Of a DNA stretch of 64,000 bases, positions 10,963-20,372 are shown piece after piece. Numbering within the stretch: position 1 is the first letter of the stretch; each line of letters begins with the position of its first letter. Location: assembly GCA_026225945.1 (NCBI GenBank), contig JAMJFZ010001258.1:4837001-4901000 (forward strand), given 5' to 3'. Origin of the DNA: Cricetomys ansorgei. Its lineage: Eukaryota; Chordata; Mammalia; Rodentia; Nesomyidae. The notes below the pieces were generated by a model. It did no database searches and was not told the DNA's origin. It saw nothing but the letters and a program-made list of their open reading frames with translations. The position numbers and the translations under genes are program-made.

Positions 10963-13469
10963 GGAAGTGAAGAAGAAGTCTGAAGAAAGGACCAGAATGC
11001 AGGAAGAAAGAGAGAGAAGAAACTAGCTCTTGCTGTGGTTCTAGAAAGAAATGAGGTGACATTAACTCCATAGTCATTAAACAAGCACTTTGGAGCACCG
11101 CTTATGTTTGTCCCAAGCGAGAACCACAGTCAGGAAAGACATAGCAGGCCATACCATCTCTCCAGGGGAACGAGGGGGGAAGGTGTTTGTGAACATAGCC
11201 AGGATGAGTGACAGGCAGACATTCTTTCTAGACGGGTAGCTCTGCAGAGCGGGAGGTTGGTGGAGTGAGGGTTCTCAGTGGTGGTCCTGCCTTCTGAGGC
11301 TGGCACTGTCAGCATGCCTAGAGCACCTGGTTGTTGCACCAAGAGGTGACCAACACCTCCAGAGATTCTTGGGAAACTGGAAGGAGGAGCCCAAGGGAGT
11401 TCATTTCACATTCTGAAACCTGGCATTCCCTAGCCCTGGGGCACAGAGACCTGGAGCATATTGGGTCATGTTAAGCTCTGTGTCCAGCGAACTCACATTA
11501 TCTGACAGAACCTGGCCAGCATCTAGGCTGCCATCTTGGGAAAACTGATAGAGTCTCTTTGATTTGGGCTTGGGAGGAAAAGGCAAAGAAAGCTGAACAA
11601 ACACAGGAGTGGAAATTGGCCCTTGAGTTACACGGTAGCTTTATTTTTGTGGAGTTTTTTTTTCTTTCAAAAAATTCCAGTGTTTTGCTCAGCAGAAGCC
11701 ATTAAATATTCTGTAAGAGCCTGTCTGAGTCAGGGAGAGGCAGCAAATTTGCCGTTGAGTAACGGCTGAGATTTTCCAACCCGTCTATAACGGATCTGCC
11801 TGCCTGACGAACCCAGGAACTTTGCCAGCCACTGCCAAGGGGCCCTGGCCATGTCCCTGTCAGGATCCCTCCTTCACCAGAGGCTTCATTACCAAACAGA
11901 GGCTGAGTGTCTGAGAGGCACTTTAAACAGCTGAAAATAATGAAGCAGAAGCCAGTGCAATCAACCAAGCCCTTGGCAGCAGGATCACAAGAGAGGAAGA
12001 GCTAATTATGTGCCCCGGGCACCACGGAAGCTGTATCTGCCACATCATCAGGTCACAACAAGGAATGTCCCAGAGCCGAGCAGCTCTAGGCTGGGAGTGA
12101 GGCCCGGCAGGTGTTGCCCTGGTGAGCTCCTTCCCTTCTCCTGTTCCCTACAGAAGCCCTGGGCTTGCAGAGCAGAGTCTGTGGTGTCTTCCCACTCTCT
12201 CTTCTCTGACAGAAGCAGGATTTTACTGAAACTGAGAACATACCCAGGAAACCGAATCTATCCTCTAGCCTCCTTTCCGATTAGAAATGGACACTGAAAC
12301 ATGCAGAAGTCAAATAAGCCTTCTGGGAAGATGGTGCCTTCTCCCTGTACCGCATCTTCCTGCTTATCATGTAGGCGTGAGTGCTGGTCTTCCAGGAGCT
12401 GTCCTGTTACCATGAGGCCATCCTGGAGAACTCACTCACTTAAGATCAAAGAGCAGACGGACAGGAAAAGGTCATGCAGAGTGCACACGGAGCTGCTGCA
12501 CAGTTCGTAACCTTTAGATAACATGCTACATGCTTTATGCATTGAAGCTGCATAAAGGCCTCCCTCACCCTTCTCTCTTGCGAACAGTCCAGTCTTGACA
12601 GGCACAATCTATACTCCCTTTCTTTCACTCACACGGGTCCTTCCAAGAGTTCCTAAGACTTGAACCACCAACCAAAGAACTTAATGATTTTTACTCTTTA
12701 CCTTGACTCTGACCAGACCCATTTCTGGAGTCCATCTGGGAAGCTGGGAAGATGAGCTCATGTGCTCCCTGGCCCAGCTTCATGTGCTAATGAGCTCGCT
12801 CCCTGTCCAGTCTCTCTTCTAGCTGCCCTCTGAAAGATGCTGCGTGTAAGCTGCTAGACAGTGGAGAGCCTACCTTGGCCCTCTGGTGTCTCCCAAAGTC
12901 CCTGTACAGCACATGTGTAGGAAGCCGAATGGGCGAGGCCACCTGCCTCACCATGCCTGAGCAAGGACCACATCTGACGGTCAACACAGGAAGTCACCAA
13001 CCTCGACTCTCGATCACTGACAATGTCTGCGTTTTTCTAAACAAGCTTTGGGGCTTAGATGCAACATAGAGGTCCGTGTGGTTTCTTTCCCTCAGCACTG
13101 ACTCCCCTGTCCACCCTGGCCTTGCATTAGGCTTGGCTTCATCAGCTTAGACAGGCACCAACGCACCCTCCCCACCCCAGGCACTGAGTACACATCCCAA
13201 GACCCAGCCCCGCGTGGGGGTTGTCAGTGAAGACTCACCCACGCAGTGCCCCATGCTGCATTTGGCCTCAAGTGAGAGGAGTCCTTCCCTCCCCACCTCT
13301 CTGGCTCTGAACCTGCCCTTGTCTCCTGTGTCCGTTTTCTTGTGATGGCGGTAACATATTAATTTTACAAAGTAACTATAAGAAAAGACATTGGTGCAGA
13401 AAGGCCCTTAGCTATGCTGCCGGGACACAGTGAGCCCTTGGTAAACACCATCAGCATCAGTACAACCTA
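10963..13469. other. Unique non-coding stretch
   Basis: About 2.5 kb with no recognised transposon, RNA or gene. Open frames are at most 95 codons on overlapping strands. GC content is near the window mean and CpGs are sparse. I see nothing to annotate as an exon. Confidence 0.5.
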
Positions 13470-13690
13470 CTGGTGATGGCCAATCACCACGTCGATTTGA
13501 CAAGACTTAGAATCTCCATGGAAACACACCTCTGAGTGTGCCTATGAAAGTACTTCCAAATAGAAGCCTACTGTGAATGTGGGGGTCTCCTTCCCAGACC
13601 GAATAAAAAGGAGAGATGGAACTGAGCATCAGCAGTCAGTCACGGCTCTCTGCTTCCCGTTGTGTAACATGGTGACCTCTTTAGGCTGCT
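13470..13690 (+). mobile_element. ERVL-MaLR-like LTR fragment
   Basis: GGTGATGGCCAATCACC, then ATTTGACAAGACTTAGAATC and TCCATGGAAACACACC, then CCAGACCGAATAAAAAGGAG and GCACTCTGCTTCC-like text, is the 5' half of the LTR family whose first bases also appear at the right edge of the window (63968-64000). The 3' part is missing. No retroviral coding sequence. Confidence 0.55.
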
Positions 13691-13744
13691 GGGAAGCCAG
13701 TTTTTAGAAGTAAGGGGGTCATTTTATTTTTACTTTAGACATTG

Positions 13745-13915
13745 ATACTTTATTCACATGAGTTCTCTATCTGCATGTAAACCTGCACACCAGAAGACGG
13801 CATCTGATCCCATTACAGATGGTTGTGAGCCACCGTGTGGGTGCTGGGAATTGAACACATGACCTCTGCAAGAGCAGTCAGTGATTTTAACCATTGAGCC
13901 ATCTCTCCAGCCCAT
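13745..13915 (-). mobile_element. B2/B3-family SINE
   Basis: On the - strand: GGGCTGGAGAGATGGCTCAA, AATCACTGACTGCTCTTGC, GTTCAATTCCCAGCACCC, ACGGTGGCTCACAACCATC and GATCAGATGCCGTCTTCTGG. All main blocks are in order, including both RNA polymerase III boxes. The A-rich tail is degraded. Confidence 0.9.
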
Positions 13916-14854
13916 GAGGGTTATTTCAAAAAGTGACCTCCTTCCTTATTTGTTTCTTATTTTTCTACCCCTCCCCCCATTTTATTACTTTATTTCTCGC
14001 CCTTTGCCTTAGTGGTATTATTATGTGTTCTGTGGGTCCTGAGGAAGGACGATTCCAAACCCAACCCTCATCTGAGTGTCTCTGTCAGTGGGGTGGACTG
14101 GCTGGGGATTTTTCTTCTTTGGAGGTTATGTCAGAAGTTTGGGTGTACCCACCTGTTTTCTCCCCTAAGACAGTCCTCTCACGGTTTCTGAGGCGTGGTA
14201 AGGCGGGCAGAAATGTAGAGGCGCATGTGGCTAAGTGTGCAAACATAATGGACCTTATTTGGGGAAATGGGCGTGCTCACCCACCCAAGCGCAACAGGAA
14301 GGGCTGTGCAGACCAATCACTCGTGAGCTGTCGGCAGCTCACCAAAACCACCTGTAGCCTAAATCAGACACCACAAACCCGGGCAGGAATTTTAAATCCA
14401 AACCGTTCACCACCACCCACCTCCCTCACTGTAGCTCACTTTCAGCATCAAACAGAAGAAAACGCAAATACTGGGAGATGGGAGACCAGAGACGCCCACC
14501 CTTCAGGCCAGAGCAGGTGAAAGCTGCATTTGCTAACGTTGAGGTTGAGAGAGAAAAGCTGGTGACTTTATGAGCTAGCAAAGGCCACATCGGGCCTCTT
14601 CTCTATCCCCACTGGGAGGGTGGCCATGACTAAGGTCACCCCAGTGCTGGAGTTCCGGGTAACACAGAAGCATTCAGGGGTTCCCTCTGTGAGTCCAGCA
14701 GAGCGAGCCACAGCTGCTGCTTGGCAGGAGCACACTTGCTCCTACCTGAAGAAAGACCTTTGGAACTAGCAGAGCCACCTCTGCAGGCCAGCAGGGGCAC
14801 CATTCCACACAACCCTGGCTGGCGGTTCCTATGAGAAAATATGATCCTCACGGT
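13916..14854. other. Unique non-coding stretch with an unsupported 195-codon frame
   Basis: The + strand frame 13933-14520 stays open for 195 codons. It starts with a hydrophobic F/L-rich segment that simply translates a T/C-rich tract, then runs without any recognisable domain. There is no homology I can name and no splice context. Chance is the more economical reading. Confidence 0.45.
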
Positions 14855-14968
14855 GGCCTGTAGCTGGGCCTGCTGTTCAGTCCTGAAATCCTGAGTACTT
14901 GAGTTATGGAGGCAGGAGGACTGCAAGTTCAAGGCCTGGGCAACTTAAATGACACCCTGTTTTAAGAA
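14855..14968 (+). mobile_element. Diverged B1-like SINE
   Basis: CCTGAGTACTTGAGTTATGG, then GGCAGGAGGACTGCAAGTTC and AAGGCCTGGGCAACTTAAAT, then ACCCTGTTTTAAGAATAAA, match the right portion of a B1-class element with its tail. The left end is poorly defined. Confidence 0.6.
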
Positions 14969-15000
14969 TAAATCTACAGAGAATTTTAAATGCGGGTGGG

Positions 15001-15092
15001 GGCTGGGGATAAGACTCATTGGCGCTTGCCAAGCACGTGCAAGGCCCTGGGTTCAATCCCCACTGCCGCAGAAAATAAACGAATGAATAAAC
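15001..15092 (+). mobile_element. ID SINE (tRNA-Ala-derived)
   Basis: GGGCTGGGGATAAGACTCAT, then GGCGCTTGCCAAGCACGTGC, then AAGGCCCTGGGTTCAATCCC and an A-rich tail with AATAAA steps. The box-B region is almost intact. It is the clearest ID copy in the window and lies 30 bp after the B1-like piece. Confidence 0.85.
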
Positions 15093-15589
15093 AATAAATA
15101 CGTTGGCGAGCGATCGGACACAGTTTACAAAGCAAACAAAGCTGCTGCCTGGCGCTCCCAGGGTAGACCAGCGGCTCCTGAACGGGGCGGGAGGGTTTTC
15201 ATCTCACCTGGAAGCTCTGAGTTCCAGGAGGTGGGCTGCTAGCCCCCGGATATGTTCACGTCCTTTTCTTACCGCTAAATTAATCTGGCCTGTGAACTCC
15301 TCGCTGGCTTTCGGAAAAGTGAGGCTAGGAAATCAAAGCACAAACATAGGGTCACAGACTCAGAGGTGATTATTATATTTTAATATGTTTTGTAACGCTC
15401 CAGATGGTTGGCCATGCTAAAACCACAAGAATAATGGTTCTCATCCAATTGGGGGCATTCGAGGTAGCTTGGGCCAGTGGGGGATGGGCCACACGGGGTG
15501 GGAGGTGAGGTCAGGGACCACGGCAAAGTCTGGATTCGACTTTCTTCCTCCAGCTCTGAGTTTGAGGCTTGCACTCCAAGCTCCTCTGG
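15093..15589. promoter_or_regulatory. Candidate conserved non-coding block
   Basis: Repeat-free sequence with isolated CpGs in otherwise AT-balanced DNA (TTGGCGAGCGATCGGACAC near 15103), FOX-like GCAAACAAAG, a CACCTGG E-box and homeodomain-like CTAAATTAATCTGG. This composition suggests purifying selection, but I could not align it to anything. Confidence 0.25.
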
Positions 15590-16150
15590 GCTTTGACCCC
15601 CTGGATGGAGACTGACCCCGCTGGGCTCGGTGGAGAACCAACTCCGGAGGAAAGGTGAGCCCTGAAGCAAGCGAGGATGAGAGGAACAGCACCCCACTAG
15701 CAGCCGTGGAGGCTCCCCGTGGCCCTCGAGGTGTGGCCATCCACAGAAAGAGCGGTGCACCAAATCCCCAACTCCAGGCTAGCAGCTGTGCAAGCCGGGC
15801 AGCCGCTTCTGAGGGCTGGCATCGCGCTCACTGCGTGCCTCCTCCTCCGCAGCACTGCCTTCTGGGGAATGGCAATGAGAGAGAGGCCAAACAGCAGCAC
15901 AGCCAAACAAAAGGGCTGGCGTGGCTGTAGCCCGCCACTGAGCCCTCGGGTTTGCCTGTTAATCACCGCAGTGGGAGAAGTTCCCACGCCAGCCCCAAAA
16001 GCGCTCCAGCGCAGACACAAAGTACCCCCCCCAACACACCCCACCCCAGCACGCTGGAACCTCTAGCTTTGTTCCCTAGAGCTCAGACACCAGGGCTGCT
16101 CAGAAAGATCTGGGAGCTTGCAGAGCATTGTGGGTACCGACATGCAAATG
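15590..16150. other. CpG-enriched GC-rich stretch
   Basis: A hand count gives roughly 23 CpGs in about 530 bp at close to 58% GC. This is roughly half the expected number, well above what bulk rodent DNA shows. Open frames exist on both strands at once (for example - strand 15697-16044 and + strand 15719-16066), as GC-rich DNA tends to give, and no domain is recognisable. It could be a weak CpG island or a shore. No TATA box or initiator was identified. Confidence 0.35.
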
Positions 16151-16663
16151 AGCGCAACCAAGCGAGTCCCACACTGCTTCAGAGGACTTGAATTTTTTAT
16201 GGTCTGTATGGGCCTTTTGATGTTCTCATTGTCTCCCGGCATAACTGATATGCATTTCGGCTCTGAGAAAAGTCGGAGTTGTGGTGGTGGGCTTTTCTTT
16301 CTTTTTCCTTCTTTTTCTTTTCCAGGAGCTTCTATACCTTAAAAAATTATTATATCTATTACAAGAAATAAATCAAAATAAAACAAACACACGAAAACCC
16401 CAAACCAAAAATCTCCCTCAACAAATGAAGGTTACCTTAAGCAGTGATATATTTTCAGCAATGCACCTAGAGAAGGAAAACATGTTCAGTCCCTTGAAAC
16501 CCTTGGAGTGAAAACTCCAGCTTGCCAACCTCACCTACAGGCACCAAGTCCAAACAGAGGGAGGCGGAGCCAGCGGCTTGTTTTTAGCCTGATGGTGGCC
16601 ATGGGAAGAATCCTTCCTCATTTCTACCCCTTCACCTGTTTGCACCTGTTCTTAGTAAAGTTA
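16151..16663. other. Unique stretch with short CT- and A-rich tracts
   Basis: It contains a TTTTCTTTCTTTTTCC-type pyrimidine tract near 16294-16322 and an A-rich stretch at 16360-16410. No gene or transposon recognised. Confidence 0.5.
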
Positions 16664-16696
16664 GGCACACACACACGCGCACACAAACACACACAT

Positions 16697-16728
<32 letters not shown>

Positions 16729-16808
16729 GCACACACACACAGCACACACACACGCGCGCACACACACAGCACACACACATACACACACGCGCACACAAAC
16801 ACACACAT

Positions 16809-16843
<35 letters not shown>

Positions 16844-16902
16844 TACACACACGCGCACACAAACACACACATACACACACACGCGCGCACAAACACACAC
16901 AT

Positions 16903-16942
<40 letters not shown>

Positions 16943-17027
16943 GCGCACACACACACACACACACAGCACACACACACGCGCGCACAAACACACACACACA
17001 CACACACGCGCGCACAAACACACACAC

Positions 17028-17059
<32 letters not shown>

Positions 17060-17174
17060 GCGCGCACACACACACACATACATACACACACACACACATA
17101 GCACACACACACGCACACACGCGCGCACACACACACACACAGCACACACACACAGCACACACACACGCACACAC
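16664..17174. repeat. CA/CG alternating purine-pyrimidine tract, 0.5 kb
   Basis: An interrupted (CA)n array in which short CGCG or CGCGCG cores recur about ten times (for example CACGCGCGCAC at several places and a nine-base CGCGCGCGC at 17035-17043). AAAC, AGC and CATAC interruptions separate the cores. Almost every step alternates purine and pyrimidine, so the whole tract favours the Z conformation. It is open in all frames, which explains the long Cys/Val-rich and His/Thr-rich frames that can be read through it. Confidence 0.97.
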
Positions 17175-17774
17175 AGAGTCATTTGTCCTTTGGTGATCTA
17201 TCACCATGCTGCCAAATACCTCAGGGGCAGAGGTATTTCTGGTTTGGCTGAGGGAAGGATTTGCTGGCCATGGCGCCAGAAAAGCATCTCTGAGAGACTC
17301 CTGCCAGTTTCCCAGCTCCCAACGGCTCTCTGAAGGACCATTTTCCTCCACAGCCGCCTTTTCCTGGGTCACAAGACATGTTATTCTATTCTCGCAACCC
17401 ACCACTCTCTGCGTCATGCCAAGTTGAGCCTCATCCCACCCCCGCCCCCGCCCCCATCAGCACTGTTCCTGTGCGCCCATTGGCCTTGGCTCACTCCAAC
17501 TCCTCAGGGCCGGTGCTTAGGGTCCGTGCTTCATCCTTCAAATCTAGGGCAGGTGTGGACCCCTGAGCTCTTGCATATAAGCCCTCTCTGGGACCCTCCT
17601 GTGGTCTTCCTCCTCTCACCTTTGCTGAAACCGGAAATGCCTCCCATTTGGAGCTGCCCACTACAGTCACTGGGGTCAGAAAGCATGTTTTCCCCTGAAA
17701 CTTCTCCCCAGCCCGGCTCCCACAGCCTCCCCGTACGCATTCAGAACTCCTATAGTTCAGAATGAAACATGCCG
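17175..17774. other. Unique non-coding stretch
   Basis: It contains a C-rich run at about 17438-17455 (CCCGCCCCCGCCCCC). No gene or transposon recognised. Confidence 0.5.
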
Positions 17775-17844
17775 CACCGCCAGGATTGGCAAACTGCAGA
17801 CACACTGTGCACCGCCAAGATTGGCAAACTGCAGACACACTGTG
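17775..17844. repeat. Tandem duplication, 2 x 35 bp
   Basis: Units at 17775-17809 and 17810-17844, starting CACCGCCAGGATTGG and CACCGCCAAGATTGG and ending GACACACTGTG. They differ at one base, so the duplication is recent relative to the surrounding DNA. Confidence 0.96.
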
Positions 17845-17869
17845 CGCGTACTTCCCACGAAAGGGTTAG

Positions 17870-17965
17870 GCCGCACAGGTGACTGGTACCATTTCTATCT
17901 CACAGATGATGAATCGAGGCTCTGAGAGAGCACAGGACTGCTCCAAAGTCTCCAACTAAGCAGTA
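17870..17965 (-). mobile_element. MIR remnant
   Basis: CTCACAGATGATGAATCGAG, then GCTCTGAGAGAGCACAGGAC, then CCAAAGTCTCCAACTAAGCA, keeps the MIR order of 'cagatgaggaaactgaggc', 'agagag' and 'aaggtcacacagctaag'. Decayed. Confidence 0.55.
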
Positions 17966-18589
17966 TCCCGGTTCTTCAGAGATAATACGTAGCTGTTCCC
18001 ATCTTCAACCAGCTCCCTCTGTGACCTGCAACGGGGTCCCTGTGGGAGCTTTAGGGGTAACCTTATTTTAGCAACGCCTGAGTCTCCACGCTATTTTTCT
18101 AGTTATGGTCTGTTTTTCCATAACCTTCCTTGCATTCAAAAAGGAGCCTGACTCTCCCACAGCCAAAGCTACAGGCAGGTGGGAGACAGGTCAGTCAACA
18201 GCTTGAAGAAACCAGGTTACCCTTTCTAATTACAAAAGCCCTCAGGGCTTACTTCACCAAACCACCCTCAAGACCACAAGAATTTATGATCCTTCTAAAA
18301 ATACCCAAATGAGTTTCTGGAAGTATCTTAGGTAGTCAGGATCCAGCTCCAGAAACCATATAAATACACTTAAATCCTCAGTAAATGGTTCCCACTCTTC
18401 TTTTTTATGACTGGATACACCCTAAATAGAAATGCTGGCGGCCACCCTTCAATAACCACTTATATTTAACACATCCAAGAATAAATAGCAATGCCCTGGG
18501 CTCCTGTGCCAGATCTTGGCTTATTCGCTTTAAACCTCAGAGCCAGACACCTCTCATTTTGTTCTGATGACAAAAATAAATAGGGCGAG
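17966..18589. other. Unique non-coding stretch
   Basis: No gene, RNA or transposon recognised. 18310-18480 is AT-rich. Confidence 0.5.
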
Positions 18590-18960
18590 AGTGTCCTTAC
18601 CCCTCGCGGGTCTCCCAGCCCCCTCGCCCGTCCCTCGCCCGTCCCTCGCCCGTCCCTCGCCCGTCCCTCGCCCGTCCCTCGCCCGCCTGCGCCTGCACCC
18701 AACTGCAGGCACCTAGAGGCTTCCCAGGGCAATGGTGCAAGATGCAAGCAGGCTGGGTTTCCAAGCCCTGATGAAGAGAAGCCTTGCTGGAGAAGGCTTT
18801 GTGGGGGACTACAGGACGGCTCAGGAAGCGCCAGCCGGCGCAAATTATGGTGGACGCAAAAAGAAATGACGTCCTAACTTCGAGTAAAAGCTGACGGGGC
18901 TCCTCCCCCACCCTCGTGCTGTTTAGAGCCCAGTCTCCGGGAAGACGGGATTTCTTTTGA
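18590..18960. promoter_or_regulatory. CpG-rich pocket with a CRE-like site
   Basis: A compact CpG-dense segment containing an 11-bp minisatellite, then GGCGCAAATTATGG, a TGACGTCC CRE-like octamer at 18867-18874 and CTTCGAGTAAAAGCTGACG. Repeat-free DNA continues into a possible conserved block to 19170. The combination would suit a small promoter or enhancer. No transcript evidence can be read from sequence. Confidence 0.3.
18621..18686 (-). repeat. 11-bp minisatellite (CCCTCGCCCGT)6 with G-quadruplex potential
   Basis: Six head-to-tail units of CCCTCGCCCGT; the last ends in C instead of T. The - strand reads GGGCGAGGGACGGGCGAGGG and onward: runs of three G separated by loops of two to three bases, repeated well beyond the four runs a quadruplex needs. 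Each unit carries two CpGs. Confidence 0.96.
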
Positions 18961-19249
18961 CACTTAATAATGTCTGTTGACATGCAACATCCCTGCTAGG
19001 CTTTTATTTTTGTATTAAGTGACTGAGCTCTGTAACGGGTACCCGTTGTCATCAAACATCATAAAAGCCAACGGTGCCGTAAGTCATCAATGTTTATTGT
19101 CCCCGGTAGGGGAGAGGCTGTTTTCAGCTCAGGGCAGATGGGTTTAATTTTTAAGGGGAATGGTTGAAGCAGACACACCTAGTATAAAATATCAGACCAG
19201 CAAGAGTCTGCAGACATGGTTTGATTGAGATGTTTTGGTGGCTGAAATG
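18961..19249. promoter_or_regulatory. Candidate conserved non-coding block
   Basis: Repeat-free sequence with FOX-like TGTTGACATG and ATGTTTATTG, homeodomain-like CACTTAATAATG and ATTAAGTGAC, and isolated CpGs (CGGGTACCCG palindrome near 19040). It looks constrained by composition only. Confidence 0.25.
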
Positions 19250-19394
19250 AAGAGGGTGAGAGAGAGAAAGACGGAGAAGGAGGAGGAAGAGGGAGGTGGT
19301 GGAGGCAGGGGGTAGGAGAGGGAAGAGGGAGGCGGAGAAAGATGGAGGGAGGAGGGGGAGGGGCGGGGAGGGCCGGGGAGGGAGTGAGGGTCTT
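19250..19394. repeat. Polypurine tract (GA/GGA-rich)
   Basis: About 145 bases of + strand almost entirely A and G, with GGAGGAGGAAGAGGGAGG-type runs and a few T or C interruptions. Frames on the - strand translate it as Pro/Ser-rich low complexity. Confidence 0.93.
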
Positions 19395-19419
19395 CACAGA
19401 GAAGAGAATCAAGTGTTAG

Positions 19420-19560
19420 GTAGGCCTGGCAGCATGGATCTGCAATCCAAGCACCCAGGAGGCTGAGGCAGGGGGATTGCAGGGCCAAGGAGTGTCTGAG
19501 GAACAGGGAATCCAAAGCCAGCTGGTAATGCAGCAAGTCTGTCTCAGAATGAGAACTGAA
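19420..19560 (+). mobile_element. Diverged B1-class SINE
   Basis: GGCCTGGCAGCATGGATCTG, then CAATCCAAGCACCCAGGAGG and CTGAGGCAGGGGGATTGCAG, then CAAGTCTGTCTCAGAATGAG. The right arm has lost most of the AGGCCAGCCTGG block. Confidence 0.65.
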
Positions 19561-19566
19561 ACAAAG

Positions 19567-19735
19567 GCCTCCTTTGGTGTGGTGCTGCGACCCCAATACT
19601 TGTGGGTAGGAGCAGGAGGATTGGAGGGCAAGGCCATGCTCAGCTCCATGCGGAGTTCAAAACCAGTCAGAGCTGGTATGATGTGCTATATGACAGCACA
19701 TCACAAACAAAGCCAGCAAAAACAAAAATTTTAAA
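19567..19735 (+). mobile_element. Second diverged B1-class SINE
   Basis: TGGTGTGGTGCTGCGACCCC, then AATACTTGTGGGTAGGAGC, AGGAGGATTGGAGGGCAAGG and TTCAAAACCAGTCAGAGCTG, then a degenerate A-rich tail. Same orientation as the preceding copy and directly abutting it. Confidence 0.5.
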
Positions 19736-19737
19736 AG

Positions 19738-19890
19738 GTTAGAATGAAGCTCAGTGATGAGAGCTTGCCTAGTGTGTGCAAGGCACTAATGTGCTCCCAA
19801 TCACTGCCACACATGACACAGCACATACATACATGCACATAACACACATCACACACACACATAACATACAACACACACACACAGTCACAT
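19738..19890 (+). mobile_element. ID-like SINE remnant with CA-rich tail
   Basis: GAATGAAGCTCAGTGATGAG, then AGCTTGCCTAGTGTGTGCAA and GGCACTAATGTGCTCCCAAT, is a degraded ID body. It passes into ACACATGACACAGCAC and an imperfect (CA)n ending near 19885. Confidence 0.55.
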
Positions 19891-20044
19891 ACAAACAGAG
19901 TTTAAAAATAGAAGCTTATTTAAAAAAAAAAAGCCTCTTAAAAAATTAAAAAGTGGGTAAGAGAAATAAACAAGATGTATGAAACAAGAAAAATATAAGT
20001 ACATAGCAGGAGAAGGGACAGAATAAAATATAAGAGGCAAGAGA

Positions 20045-20182
20045 GCACAGGATGTGCTGGCCCACACACATAATTTTAGCACTAGGGAGGCTGAGGCAGG
20101 AGGATTGCTGTGAACTTGAGGCCAGCCTGTGAGTAGCAGGCCAGCCAGAGCTACATAGCAAGAGCCTGTCTCAAAATGTAAA
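20045..20182 (+). mobile_element. B1/B4-class SINE
   Basis: GGATGTGCTGGCCCACACAC, then ATAATTTTAGCACTAGGGAG and GCTGAGGCAGGAGGATTGC, then TGAACTTGAGGCCAGCCTG and AGAGCCTGTCTCAAAATGTA. It has B1-type blocks in order with an internal AGTAGCAGGCCAGCC duplication of the right-arm motif. The tail leads into the polypurine tract. Confidence 0.75.
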
Positions 20183-20372
20183 AAGGAGAGAAGAGGGAGA
20201 AGGCAGAGGGGGAGGAGAGGGAGGGGGAAGAGGAGGAGGAGAAGGGGAGGAGGAGGGGGAGAGGGAGGAGGGGAGGAGGAGGAGGAGAAGAGGAAGAAGG
20301 AGGAGAGGAGGAGGAGGGGGAGGAGGAGGTAATATGAAGAAGAGAAAGACAAAGAGAAAAGGCAGAGGAGTG
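20183..20372. repeat. Polypurine tract (GGA)n-rich, about 0.19 kb
   Basis: The + strand consists almost only of A and G (GGAGGAGGAGGAGAAGAGG-type runs), downstream of a SINE tail. Parts are near mirror-symmetric. Translated open frames here (Leu/Pro/Ser-rich on the - strand) are low complexity. Confidence 0.95.

Noticed and set aside
13933..14520. 195-codon plus-strand frame
   Set aside because: The N-terminal hydrophobic part is a pyrimidine tract in translation, no domain is visible, and no conservation can be shown.
16624..17417. Long Cys/Val-rich frames (to 261 codons)
   Set aside because: Produced by the CA/CG alternating repeat; every frame over it stays open.
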